Source of the DNA: Coptis chinensis
Taxonomy: Eukaryota > Streptophyta > Magnoliopsida > Ranunculales > Ranunculaceae
Direction of reading: 5' to 3'
Length of the DNA: 64,000 bases
Assembly: GCA_015680905.1 (NCBI GenBank)
Contig: CM027381.1
Location: 13,555,501 to 13,619,500, forward strand
The position numbers were made by a program, and so were the translations under genes. Below are positions 36,236 through 47,170 of the stretch, one piece after another. Below the pieces are notes generated by a model. It saw nothing but the letters and a program-made list of their open reading frames with translations, was not told where the DNA came from and made no database searches. Position 1 is the first letter of the stretch; every line of letters starts with the position of its first letter.

Positions 36236-37917
36236 ACAGAATTCTTATGCTATACAACTGCTGTCATATTAAAATCTATATAAAGACATCAATATTCATG
36301 AAGCATTCAACAAAAACCTATTGAAACCATACGCCAATATACAAAAAAAAAATCCTAAGAAAACACATCAATATTCACGAAGCACACACCATCATCCTTC
36401 TACTATAGGTTCATTTTTTTTTCCTGGACTGAAGGTTTTTCCCTGGTACACCATCTTTGAAAGGACTCCAAATTCTTTCCACTGAAGGTTAGTATTTTTT
36501 TACTCTTAGTACATATTTTTTGGTACATAAGAAATACAAACACACTTAATCAAAGTTACTTTTGCAAGGGTAAAGTAGAATATTCATGTAGCAATTCAAA
36601 TTGAAAGAACACCCTCCTGGCATCTCAGTTCTCAGCTTCTTCAACCTCTACAAAATTCAAACGCTGAAAAGCCTCAATTCCAAGACGACATCGGAGACCT
36701 TTGGGTATCGCATTACTAGCTAAGACGCACTTGAACAGCAGATCTAACCTCTTCCCCAAGACCATTCACCGATAGAACTTTCTCTTCTTAATTGCCTTCC
36801 TACAGCTCTGATTGACCCCCGTGGGGTGGGTTCCTTTGCTTCCCTTTTTATCGTAAAAAAGAACCTTAATATTGAGAAAGCTAAGTCTCTGTATCCTATT
36901 AAAGTAACAGCATCAATTTTTGCACAATTCCCTCTATTGTGACTGATTCACCTAACGCCATAGCTAATATCACAGCTCCAATCATAGCAGCCTAACGCCA
37001 TCGTTTCGAAGTCTTTTGCTTAAGCCGCAACAGATCAATCAAATACCTCGGTTCGGTAAAGCGTGTCTATTTATTACTTGGTCGTGTATTCCGGAATGGA
37101 CACATTGAAAACCTTCTTCTCCTAGCTTGCACCCGTCTTCCTTTCCGACTTGCGCAGGACGCCTCTGTCTCTCACAGACTCAGACTTGAGCTCACCTCTC
37201 ACTCTCTCACTCTTTGACGCACAACTGACTCTTTTCTCACTCACTCAAAACCAAGTTACTATTGCAAAGGCAAAAGAAAAACACAACTCTTTTATTAGAA
37301 CAATTTCTCCACTCTAAACACTCATACTCTAATACAAGGAGGAAACACTAAAATCTCTTCTTCTAAACAAATTAGACACCAACTGCAATAACTTTATACT
37401 CCCGGTGGAGTTGGCAGTCACAACCGTGTTTGACTTCCCTCTCCAACAAACACTTGACAATTTCACCTGAGAAGAAAATAGGTGTTAGACTCCAATTCTT
37501 CTCTTTCAGATCAATATTTATAATTTGAACGGGGTTATTAGCTTTAGTGATAAAAAGTAAATGTATGCGATGATGCACTTCTGTAACCAATAGCTCAGAT
37601 GCCTATTGATCCAAAAGTGACATGGTCCGACTTTGTGGAGGCCATCCAGTCTGACATATTTTTCCAACCATCTAGTGAATAGCATGCATCAAACCCTTAT
37701 TGATGCTCTATAGCTGTAAAACTACAACATTTCTCATCCACCTGAAGTGTCCAGATTTAACCCAGAAAGCTTAGCTATGAAATGGTAACTTGCTAGCACC
37801 GGTATAGTCAAAACCTTCATGCAATAAGAACGTGAAACAAGCAACTTAAATCAGTAATCCATGTTAAAAATAAAGACAAACTCCAAAACAAGAAAGAAAA
37901 AGATCTTGATAACATAC
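36236..37917. other. No recognised gene
   Basis: Mixed non-coding sequence, pyrimidine-rich around 36600-37370. A minus-strand frame at 37372-37590 has no recognisable motif. The 3' exons of the transporter piece at 37918-38003 were not found here. Confidence 0.35.
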
Positions 37918-38003
37918 TGCTGCAATGCGAGCAACTATGATAGGACCAAGAATTCTTTCAAGTCTTGGATATAGAAGAGTTTGAGAGATTAGAAGTCCAA
38001 CAC
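37918..38003 (-). pseudogene. Major-facilitator transporter exon fragment
   Basis: One minus-strand exon bounded by an acceptor (TTATTAG/GTG) and a donor (GCAGCA/GTATGT). It reads VGLLISQTLLYPRLERILGP then IIVARIAA, a segment like the mid-portion of plant MFS carriers (zinc-induced-facilitator-like or related). Only this exon is seen, in opposite orientation to the Helitron that starts about 100 bp further on. Probably a captured or stranded exon. Confidence 0.5.
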
Positions 38004-38110
38004 CTAATAATAGATAAATTAGTAAGTAACACTACCACGTGCACAAGAAATATCACTAAATTCACATATTTGTTTGATTCTCTACTTTAACTGACTCCTT
38101 TTCTTTCCAG

Positions 38111-38473
38111 GCTTCCAAAGAGATTTACATTCTACATGATTTAGGTTGACGAGAATTTATCCGCCAGAAAAGTGATGGACACCAACAACAATCCAACTTG
38201 AAAAACTGCATCAAGTATTTGATCAATTCAATGGAAGTCCAAATAAAGAGATAATTAACAATTTGAAGTTTGAACTAAATCAACACGGTAATGTTTGAAA
38301 AAAAAACATAGTTACTTGGTTTCGCAACATGCGTGCTAAGTTGAAAAGAAAAACACTCATTAACGCAGAGAAAGATTCGGATGAAATTCAAGTAGAGATT
38401 CAAATTTCTCCAAAAAAGACCAAGCCTAATAATATGGAAGAAACTTCTGGTGACATTGTTCCTTCACAAGAAA
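38111..38473 (+). pseudogene. WOX13-like homeodomain exon of the Helitron replicase
   Basis: A 363-nt exon between acceptor CTTTCCAG (38110) and donor AAA/GTAGG (38474). Codons 38173-38355 give a 61-position homeodomain with no gaps against the WOX13-type homeodomain as I remember it: WTPTTIQLEKLHQVFDQF, then NGSPNKE, ELNQHGNV and NIVTWFRNMRAKLKRK. Shared key positions include WTPT, FDQ, GxP, QHG and the recognition-helix WF.N.RAK.KRK; by eye about 28 of 61 agree. Three in-frame TGA codons occur (38137, 38173 at the expected Arg before WTP, 38296 before the third helix); at least the second is explainable as CGA to TGA at a methylated CpG. Entry and exit are both phase 1. Alternative: an independent WOX pseudogene lying by chance next to the Helitron. 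Confidence 0.75.
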
Positions 38474-38547
38474 GTAGGTCTTAACTTACAATGATTCTGA
38501 CAAGTACTTTATATATTCATCATACTAATATTACTCTTAAATTACAG

Positions 38548-39868
38548 GTCAGCATCAAGTATCAGTTAGAAAAATAACAACTACAAAGTCTACCCCAGTC
38601 AAAAGAAAACAGAGGAGGAAAACACAGAATAGAAGTTATAAATCTAATCGTCTTAGTAGAATGAAACGTTTTGGTAAATATTTTCTTCTTATCTATTCAA
38701 TTTATTATTCTTATAGCATCAAATAATTTATTAAATGACATATTATTATTTTTTAAACAGTATCTATGCCCGGAACAAGTGAAGAAGAAGCTAAAATAAA
38801 TAGAGCTAAACGAAAAGAGATGCTGAATTTGAAGAGCATTGGAAACGATAATTACATTGACGATAGAAGTGATGATGATTACCTATCACAAATGAGTGGA
38901 TCAGATTCCGACATTAAAGTGGACAATGAAATTGAAGTTTCCATTTCATGTGGAATAGATGTCTCACATAAAAGTAATTTTCTTACAGCAATGTTTTATA
39001 TTCTTATTATAATTAAATTCTTTAATTTTTATTAACTTTTTGCCTTGCAGGAAGTTGTTTTGAGCCTTTGGATTTTGGATGTCCAACATCCATATGTTCT
39101 CATTGTGGAGCTATTGTCTGGTACGAAGAAAGGAATGATAGGAGAAAAAAACCTATTAATCCTAAATTCTCCATATGTTGTCAGAATGGAAAGGTTCAAT
39201 TGCCTCTTCTAAAAGATACTCCAGAATTTTTGAAGAATCTTTTGGATTGCAATGGAGGGTCAAAATCATTAAATTACATGGAAAACATCAACATTTACAA
39301 CTCAATGTTAGATTCACATCTTGGTGGACAAGTTTGAGCCCAGTTAATGATGGAAAGGCACCCTTTGTTTATAAAAAAAAAAGGGCAAAATCACCACAAA
39401 ATTGGAACATTGCTTCCACCTGAAGGAGTACGTCCAAGGTTTGCACAGTTGTACATACATGATACTGAAAATGAAGTCACCCACAGGTTGAACTCTCTTA
39501 GTAAAAAAATTGTTAAGAGGAATCCAAAATATGCTTTAGATTCTAGCATTGTTCAAGGATTGATAAATATGTTGAATGTTACCAACGAACTCACCAAGAC
39601 TTATAGAATGGCAAGAGATAGATTTAAAGAATGTCATGTGGCCGACGTCAGCATACAATTGATTAATAGAAGACAAAAAGATGGAAGACTTTATAATTTG
39701 CCATCATCAAAAGAGATAGCTGGTCTAATCGTTGGCAATGGTGATGAATTTAACGAAAGCCTGAGATGTTATTATTGTGGACAAGAAAGGATTTGGCTTG
39801 AAGAGAATCAACGAATTGCTTCCAAGTTTCATGGCAATGCAGTATCCACTTTTGTTCCCCCATGCTGA
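38548..39868 (+). pseudogene. Helitron replicase N-terminal exons, copy 2
   Basis: Exon 38548-38673 (KRKQRRKTQNRSYKSNRL, basic), intron, exon 38761-38973 (EEEAKINRAKRKEML, then an Asp-rich stretch), intron, exon from 39051. Introns 38474-38547, 38674-38760 and 38974-39050 are all phase 1 and keep one frame. The last exon holds the zinc-finger CSHCGAIVWYEER and CCQNGKVQLP, then LLPPEGVRPRFAQLYIHDTE, SSIVQGLINMLN and ELTKTYRMARDRFKE, all hallmark Helitron replicase sequence. A frame change near 39337-39350 and further damage after 39868 (the expected YPLLFP region is out of frame) show decay. Copy 1 lacks this region because the window begins later. Confidence 0.85.
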
Positions 39869-41560
39869 AGATGGATATAGACTTGACATTCCATATAGAA
39901 ACAATGCAGTAGTTGGAAAAGAAAAAATATTAGCATGAGAGAATACTATGCTTTTAGATTACAACTTCGACGCCTTAATGAAGGCGGACTATAGTTAGGT
40001 GGGAAAAATTGAGACAGCAACTTTGTGTAGATGCTTATACAGCTGTTGAACAAAATAGAATGGATTGGGTTCGAAATAATCAACAAACGATTCGGGCAGA
40101 ATTGTATCAAGGATTAGTAGATGTAGTTGTTGTTGGTGACACGAGGCCTGGTACTGTAGGCAAACGGTTAGTTCTTCCTTCATCTTTCACAGGTGGTCCG
40201 CGGTGTACATAACTATCAAGATGCCATTGCAATATGCAGGCACACAGGTTCCCCAGATCTCTTCATTACTTTTACATGCAATCCTAAATGGCCAGAAATC
40301 CAGAGATGTATTGACATGATAGCTTCTGGTTATAAACCAGAAGACTTTCCCGATATTGTTGCAAGAGTTTTTGAGATGAAATTGCACAAACTGATGACTG
40401 ATTTACAAAAGCGCAAGAAATTTGGGAAGGCTTGGGCAGGTAACCTATATACTATACTATTTTAAATAATTTAAAAATTCGTAATACTTTATGAAAATAT
40501 TAATAAATACGGGTTTTGTTAATGTTTTGCAGCATTATACACTATTGAATTCCAAAAGAGAGGTTTACCACACGCTCACATTTTACTTTTTCTGGACAAT
40601 GCTTCGAAGCCTACTACTCCTTCACTAATCAACAAGCTCATATCAGCAAAGTTACCTGACCCAATTGGTGACAAAATTGCCTATGATTCAGTGCTAGAAT
40701 TCATGATACATGGGCCATGTGGAATAGAAAACTTAGATTCCCCTTGCATGAATGAGAAAAAGTGTACTAAGTTCTATCCAAGACCGTTTAGTGAAGAAAC
40801 AACTATTGATGACAATGACTTCACAGTTTACAGGAGGCGAAATAACAATCGAAAGAGAATGAAAAAGAATATAGAAATTGATAACAGTTGGGTTGTTCCA
40901 CACAATGTTGATTTGATAGTTAAGTACCAAGCTCATATTAATGTGGAACACTGCAACAAGGGAAGATCAATCAAATACCTTTTCAAATACATTAACAAGG
41001 GAAGGGACAGGGCTACTGCAATTATTGTTGAAAACATGGTTACAGACAAAGATAGTACTCATCAAATAGTAAAGGACGTTGATGAAGTTGCAAATTTCTT
41101 AGACTGCCGATTCTTATCTGCTTCTGAAGCGGTTTGGAGACTATTGAAATTTGATATTCAGTACAGAAGACCAGGCATTGAAAGATTACCATTCCATCTT
41201 GAAGGTGAGCATTTGGTTTATTATAGTGAGAGAGATGATGCAAGAGATGTAGTAAATAGGAAATCTTCATCAAAAACCAAGTTCACAGAGTGGTTTAAAG
41301 CAAATGTTGAGTATCCAGAATTAGCTAGGGGTCTTACGTATGTTGATTTTCCTATTAAATTTGTATGGGATAAGAAGGAAAGGAAGTGGAAGCCAAGAAA
41401 AAATGGGAAGAAAATTGGACGTGTCTACTACGCACATCCTACTTCAGGAGAGAGATTTTATCTGCACATCAGAATGAATATCGTCAAAGGTCCTTTGTCT
41501 TATGAAGATATTAAAACTGTTAATGGAAAAGTTTATCCAACTTTCAGAGCAGCATGTCAG
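39869..41560 (+). pseudogene. Helitron Rep (HUH) exons, copy 2
   Basis: Continues the replicase: HAEDGYRLDIPYRNNAVVGK (about 39860-39920), AYTAVEQNRMDWVRNNQQT (40030), VVVGDTRPGTVGKRLVLPSS, DLFITFTCNPKWPE (40250), the intron at about 40440-40532, HUH histidines PHAH (40571-40579) and KYLFKYINKG (about 40973-41002). The frame 40691 to about 41561 is open and ends at an intact donor, CATGTCAG/GTATAT, before the long intron. A small deletion near 40203 (GGTGTACATAACT versus GGTACATGGTACAGAACT in copy 1) disturbs the frame upstream. Otherwise near-identical to copy 1. Confidence 0.87.
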
Positions 41561-41589
41561 GTATATTTTATTACATATTCCATATTAAT

Positions 41590-42710
41590 TTTTTTTTTAT
41601 ATTGTTTTCTTGCCTAAAATTTGTCGCATATAGTTTTAGAAGTTCAAACTGATTCATATGTACTGATTCAAAACCTCTCCAATCTATGCTCATGTTTTAA
41701 AAACCAGCACACAACTCCCACACAACATTTTGTTACTGGCTTTCAAGAGCCTGTTTGGCTACGCATTTTTGGAATTTCAAATATAAGTGAAGTCATAACA
41801 GAAAACCGGGGTGACGAGTATTTTTATTGCTTTACAAGAAGCACTTGCTCTAATGTTTCAGCAGTTTATTGTAGACATTTGTTTCTGTGACCATAGTGGT
41901 GTTTGTATAATAGAAGCGTGACTTCAGGGTTCAGGATCTTATCTTTTTGTAGGACAGACCAAACTATCGCTATTCTAGACGGCAAGATGAGTTAAGAAAA
42001 CTGTGTGGCAGAACCAGTGTAATAAAGAAAACTAAAGAGCTAACCTTAAAGAGGTACGAGGAGAGAAAGATTTCTTAAAATCAGTGAGAGTCCAAGAAAG
42101 TTAGCACACTAGAGAGAGAAGGATTAAAATAGAAGGATTCAAAATTCAAATTCAAAAACTTGGGGGAGAAAAGAAGCTGCTTTTGGCCAAAGGAGAGCCC
42201 TGGGGGTTGGATGTTTTGAACTTAGATATTGATGAGGGCATGTCGCATGAGGCACTAGATAAAGTGCCCACTGACTCAAAAAAACAAAAAGCGCAGAATT
42301 TTAATAATATTTCTTCACGCAAATTTTGTTAATTAGTTATAGATTAGGATACCAAACAACCTTGCCATTATTTCTATCTCAAGCTTGCTACTACGAAGAT
42401 CTTCTGCAGTGACCAATCTCTCCTTAGCTATAGACTTACATGCCAAAACATCTCCAGTCAACTTAAGATATGCTGAATCTAACATTCTAATATATGCTGA
42501 AAATCAAGGAGTCTGCTGAATGTATTACTGAAATTAAGATAAGGGGAGAGTTTACACGTTACTTGGTAATGTACACCTGCATAGTAAAAGTACACGGTTG
42601 GTTGTGAACTAATATATATGTATCCTCATTATCGAGAATTCATTTAGATGTAAAAACATTTAATCAGAAAAAGATATTGAAACAAAAAAAAAATAGTACG
42701 TATTAATCAT
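41590..42710. other. Intron-resident insert in Helitron copy 2
   Basis: Occupies the same intron as 1490-3050 in copy 1 but shares no obvious sequence with it. An 89-residue plus-strand frame (41621-41890) contains TGFQEPVWLRIFGISNISEV; not recognised. The remainder is AT-rich. Confidence 0.55.
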
Positions 42711-42798
42711 AAAACCTCAGCTCATTTATGATCGTTTACTATTAAAATGCAATTCATATTGTTACATTATTATTCTAATTTTTCATTTTTATATCAAG

Positions 42799-43258
42799 GA
42801 ACATGGATTACTTGAAGATGACAGCAAATGGGATGACGCTATGGAGGAAGCAAGTCATTGGCAAGTTCTAAAATCTTTAAGACAATTGTTCGTCACATTG
42901 ATTTTGTTTTGTGGGGTGACATATCCTGAAAAACTTTGGGAGAAACATCAAAAGCACCTCGGAGAAGATATTTTGTTTCGATATAGAAAGAAGAACAATA
43001 ATGAGAATCTCCAACTTACTGAAGAACATATTAGAAATGAGACTCTCTGTGAGATTGAACAGATTATGGCTGAAAAAGGATTATCTCTCACAAACATTCC
43101 TGATTTCCCGAAATTTAATATGTCTTCAAGGATCTCCACAGATAACAGATTGATTGTTGAAGAATTAGACTATGACTGCAATGAGTTGCAAAAAGAATAT
43201 GAGATTCTTAACAACGGAATGAACGCTAATCAACGTGAGGTATTCAACTCTGTTAATG
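42799..43258 (+). pseudogene. Helitron helicase N-terminal part, copy 2
   Basis: After the acceptor TATATCAAG the frame reads EHGLLEDDSKWDDAMEEASH, SLRQLFVTLILFCGVTYPE, ISTDNRLIVEELDYDCNE and NGMNANQREVFNSVND. This is the conserved stretch before Walker A in Helitron helicases and parallels 3123-3580 of copy 1 with fewer breaks. Homology ends at VND; the following KKRT and stop are foreign sequence. The break marks either a truncation of the Helitron or a later insertion. Confidence 0.85.
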
Positions 43259-43403
43259 ATAAGAAGAGGACATAAATTTCAAAGAAAGTGACAAACTAAG
43301 ACATATTTATAACTGTACTCAAGTTACTAGACATCTTAGGTATCGAAAATAAGATGAATTGATATCAGTACAAGAACAAACAGATAAGGGATAAGCCTTG
43401 AGG

Positions 43404-43736
43404 TCACCTCTCAAATATAGGTTTATCAGATGTAACTAAAAATGTCACTCCACCAGTTGCCCTGGGAGCAAAGAAGACAAACATTCCCGCTAGAAGCTTT
43501 GGATGCAGATCTTTTGCATTGGCTTTCTCCTCCTGAAACGAAAGGCGATTAGATATAAGAATGAAACTGGAACTAAATGACAAAGTTATATCAAGAGCTG
43601 ATGGTGACCGATACAAAAAATATGTACAAATACTGGACTACCACACACTCAAAGACCGACTTACCACATCATCTGAGTACCGTATCCGGAACCCTAAATA
43701 CGTTCCATAACCAACCAAAGCAAAAAGCACAACGGC
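43404..43736 (-). pseudogene. DUF4079-type plastid membrane protein fragment
   Basis: Two minus-strand exons: 43665-43736 (AVVLFALVGYGTYLGFRIRY, SDDV; acceptor TTTTTCAG, donor GTAAGT) and 43404-43532 (EEKANAKDLHPKLLAGMFVF, then GGVTFLVTSDKPIFER and a stop). Together they resemble the transmembrane region of plant/cyanobacterial DUF4079 proteins, predicted thylakoid or envelope membrane proteins of unknown function. The family normally continues after DKPIFE with further membrane helices, so this is a truncated piece. It begins about 145 bp after the break in Helitron copy 2 and retains an intron. Confidence 0.6.
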
Positions 43737-44247
43737 CTGAAAAAGGAAAGTGGAAGAACGCATTACCAATTAGGTGGTATAAATTTAACTTTCGTATATC
43801 AAAGAGGACCAAGGGCTATTGTTCATCTATTTTCAGAATAAATGATCCGATTCTTATAACTAAGAGGTCCTTGCTAATTGATTATTTATAGTAATAGTAT
43901 ACATTAAGATAGAGGTGCCAAAATTGCTTAATTTTCGCAATTTTGCAAGTAGTAGATGCAAATGATCCATACATCATCTAGGTTCAGTCCTGTATAATAG
44001 CTCATCGGGCCGTTTGCTGTTTTCTCATCAAGAGCTGACCAGCAGTCCTCATAGAAATATAGTTCAGTAAACTAGCGATCCAAAAATTCTCCTTTGTCTA
44101 AATGCTGACTCAATGCAGTATCTGGTATTATGGTCATATTGCAGAGACGAGTAGTAGAGCCACTGCATACATCCATCAGACCATGAGCTTTATAAGTTTG
44201 AAGCTTCTTCTCTTAAGATAATACATAACTCAGAAAGCCTTCAAACT

Positions 44248-44475
44248 CTAGCCTTGAACTACTTGAATGCTTTGAAACAACGGATTTCCTGCCGATCGAT
44301 TGAATGAAGATTCCCCAGTTGCAACTAAGTCACAATGCAGCAGATAGTGTATGGAAACTGGATCCGTCCGATTCAGCATCTCATGTGTTACTCGGCAACA
44401 TCCTTGCATCGACAGTGGCGGGGTGAGGTCGCCGAGTAAGGAGATTAATGCGAGTCCTAAGTTACCGAGTTTCAC
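44248..44475 (-). other. Unassigned exon-like ORF
   Basis: The minus strand after an acceptor-like TTTCAG at about 44476 reads VKLGNLGLALISLLGDLTPP, then CCRVTHEMLNRTDPVSIHYL to a stop near 44248. A possible upstream exon ends at about 44563 with LIDNNFLFH before GTAAGT. Same orientation as the DUF4079 fragment but not recognisable as part of it. Confidence 0.35.
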
Positions 44476-44757
44476 CTGAAACAAATGATCAACACAATAA
44501 CATACCCAATAGTACTTCACAGATTAGTAAGTATATATGGATTTAAAAACAAGTTCACTTACATGAAACAGGAAGTTGTTATCAATCAAACACATCCCCG
44601 CAGCCTACATTATCGATGCAAGTATTATATGGTATTGTCATCGAAATGGGAAGATTTGTAAGTACTATTCTCCATACACAAAAATGCTCGCAGTAATTAT
44701 GTTCAACTAAGGACGGGGAACCCCCAAATTAAGTAGGAACACTTTAGTAGGATATCG

Positions 44758-45090
44758 ATGGCATCAATAATGGAGGAAGGGAGCTTTATAGTTTGGAACT
44801 TCTCATCAGAGAGGTCAAGGACAAAATCAAAAGTTTTAGATCCAACTTTTCGAGAATCCTTTTCTGCTTGTAATGGTTCTTGGCACGTATGGTCGGGGAT
44901 CAGACCCTTTGAAATAAACTTAGCCGGGGAACAAATTCATCCCAAAGGACAAGAATGGATCAGAATGTTTCTTTCGATGAATTTTGCATCCCAAGGGTAT
45001 AAATGGATAATTATTATGCAAAACTTGAATGTAAAGTGTTCTCACAAACTAATGGATATCAGATTTGCAGGCATAGCCAGTACCCAATGA
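44758..45090 (+). other. Unassigned ORF, weakly MATH-like
   Basis: A 110-residue plus-strand frame: EGSFIVWNFSSERSRTKSKV, SFSACNGSWHVWSGIRPFEI, GQEWIRMFLSMNFASQGYKW. The spacing of WNFS, GSWHVW and WIRMFL is faintly like a MATH/TRAF-like domain, which plants have in many copies. The match is too weak to assert; no start context or partner exon was found. Confidence 0.3.
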
Positions 45091-46020
45091 TTCAAAAAAG
45101 AAAAAACGTGAAACGAGACTAGAGATAGACAATGAAATCAGCCTCTCAATATTGGATAAAACAAGATATAATCCATCTTCATTTGAGTTGGATCATGTAC
45201 TTAAGATGATTAAAAGATTGGAATGGGCATTTCTCCGCGATAGCGTAGGACTTGAGACAGCCTACATCACACCCAGGACCAGTTTACTAGCATATTCATC
45301 AATGTAACATCCCTCATATTTTTAGAACTACTACTCACACAGCATTTAAACGAAACAGGTCGAATGCTGCAGAACCAACAAGTGTCCCAGGACCTAAGCC
45401 TACAGATCATAACAAAAGATGCACTTAGGTGCATAAACAAGATAACCAACATTTATTGAGCAGGAGAGCTAAGCTCATAAGCATACAGTGTTCCATCTGT
45501 GTCAGATTAATTGATGGGTTGCAACAGAAGATGAGTAAAAAAGTTCAAAAGTTGATATTCATTTGACTTGCTTCAAAGTCATGGTTGTCCAATTATTATG
45601 TTTGCCATGTGGTTATCAAAAAGGTTTAAAACATTAATATCATTGTACACAGTGGTTATGGGGAATCCTATATATATTCAATTTATTTCGTACAAGTGTA
45701 ATTGGCTTTTGACACTATATATATTCCTTGCTATCTAGCGTAATTGGCTTTATGATTTCCTTTGGATAAGATTTTCACGCCATAAGCATAGGCAGTATAG
45801 ATGACTACAAGGAATTTTCAATAAGAAAAACAAATAATTGTCTATGAGTCCCACGATACTTTAACTTCTAATTGTCAAACAAAAAAATTTAATTATAGAT
45901 ATGTTCAAAATTAGAATCATACTAATATTGAAATTCTAATGAAATAAGATAACCTTATCTTTCCTTACAAGCAACCTATATATATAATAGAAGATATACA
46001 ATCATGTCTCCCTACCCCTA
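45091..46020. other. No recognised gene
   Basis: AT-rich spacer with short chance ORFs only. Confidence 0.4.
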
Positions 46021-46023
46021 ATG

Positions 46024-46036
46024 CATATAAAAAACA
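46024..46036 (+). promoter_or_regulatory. Possible TATA box
   Basis: GCATATAAAAAAC about 25-35 bases before the ATG at 46060, in an AT-rich context. Position would suit a very short leader; unproven. Confidence 0.3.
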
Positions 46037-46059
46037 CACTTAAACTTTTGGTTATCACT

Positions 46060-47170
46060 ATGGAGATGAGGGAAGGACAGTATTCAAGACGAATTGAAGT
46101 GTCATTCAAACCCATGCTGGAAGATATTATGAGACAACTCAATTTAAATCCACCTATTACAAAAATTATTTGAAGAACGGAATGTATAATGCAAGTGTCC
46201 AGGTGAGCAACGATGTAGTAGGTATTATAAATATTAGAGGAGAACCATCACGATCACTCGAAGATTCTGAAAACAGTACAGCAAGAACCGCAATTAGATT
46301 CAAAAGTAACGTGTATCTTTTCGAAGTTGGTGACTACAACTTGGACAAGTTGAAAGAAAGCCAAAAGTTCGTAAAAGAACAACAAGAAAGAATCGAATTT
46401 CTCGATAAATCAATGAATCTCAAACATCGAACAAAGGCAAGTTTTAAAATTCATATTATTTTTCAAATAAGGTATATATCACTAACTTCTAAAACTTTAG
46501 GTTGGAAGAATTAACGAAGATCACGGAATATCCCGTATAGATATTAAAACTATTATTTTAGACCATACGAAACTCATGATCAAGGAGAATAAATAATGGT
46601 ATTCGAGTCTCAACAGATTCAATAAAAAGGTAAACAAATTCAAAGTTCATATTTGTTTTGTTAATTTTAATTTTTAATTGTTTGACTAACTATAAATTGA
46701 TCTATAAAATTATGCAGCGAAATCAATTTCAAAAACTTATCACTCAAAACTTCAAAGATATGCTGATGTACTGCACCAAAATATTAAAGATCGAAGACCC
46801 ATAATTTCACAACGAAATATTGAGAGAAAATCAATACAGATGTCAAATATCAATTGCCGTTCCAGCCCGAATTTTTAACATCAAAGACAATCACCAATTC
46901 GAAGAAAATTCAACAAGAAGTCTAGAAGATTCGGAAAATTCAGCATCAAAGAAAGCAATTGATTTTCTGCGCAGTGAGATAGGATTCGAAGTAGTTGACT
47001 ATAACTATGAAGAAATAGAAGAAATTGGCAACAAACTTGAGATTGTAGAAAAAAACAACACGCTTAGAAATTAGTTGATACAAATTCAAGAAGAAGAAAT
47101 TACCAGTCTAAAAGAAGAGATTGAGTATCTAAAGGCAATTATGAAGAGGGAATGGGAAAACAAATAGTGG
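46060..47170 (+). pseudogene. Two-repeat dsRBM-like protein with coiled tail
   Basis: Two homologous halves. Half one (46060-46510): ATG, then QYSRRIEVSFKPMLEDIMRQ, and in the next frame KNGMYNASVQVSNDVVGI, PSRSLEDSENSTARTAIRF, FEVGDYNLDKLKES. Half two (46737-47075): KLITQNFKDMLMYC, then ENQYRCQISIAVPARIFN, STRSLEDSENSASKKAIDFL, GFEVVDYNYEEIEE. The layout (short helix, YxxxVxV strands, then an Asn/Ala-rich helix with SLEDSENSAA..AI..L) resembles double-stranded RNA-binding motifs, which read similarly as S..EAE.SAA..AL..L. A Glu/Lys-rich coiled segment follows. Frame damage occurs in both halves. I infer dsRNA binding only by pattern; the family is not identified. Confidence 0.4.

Larger units (their letters stand above)
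38111..43258 (+). mobile_element. Helitron copy 2 with homeodomain exon, 3'-truncated
   Basis: Rolling-circle transposon copy containing the 5' part missing from copy 1: predicted exons for a homeodomain (38111-38473), a basic linker (38548-38673), an acidic segment (38761-38973), the Helitron zinc finger and N-terminal domain (39051 onward), Rep (to about 41560), an enlarged intron, and the start of the helicase (42799-43258). Homology to copy 1 stops abruptly at about 43258 within the codons before Walker A, so the helicase core is absent. Scattered stops and indels interrupt the coding exons. The 5' terminus (TC start) was not identified. Confidence 0.87.

Noticed and set aside
44758-45090. 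MATH-domain gene
   Set aside because: The match is only a loose spacing of aromatic residues; reported as unassigned instead.
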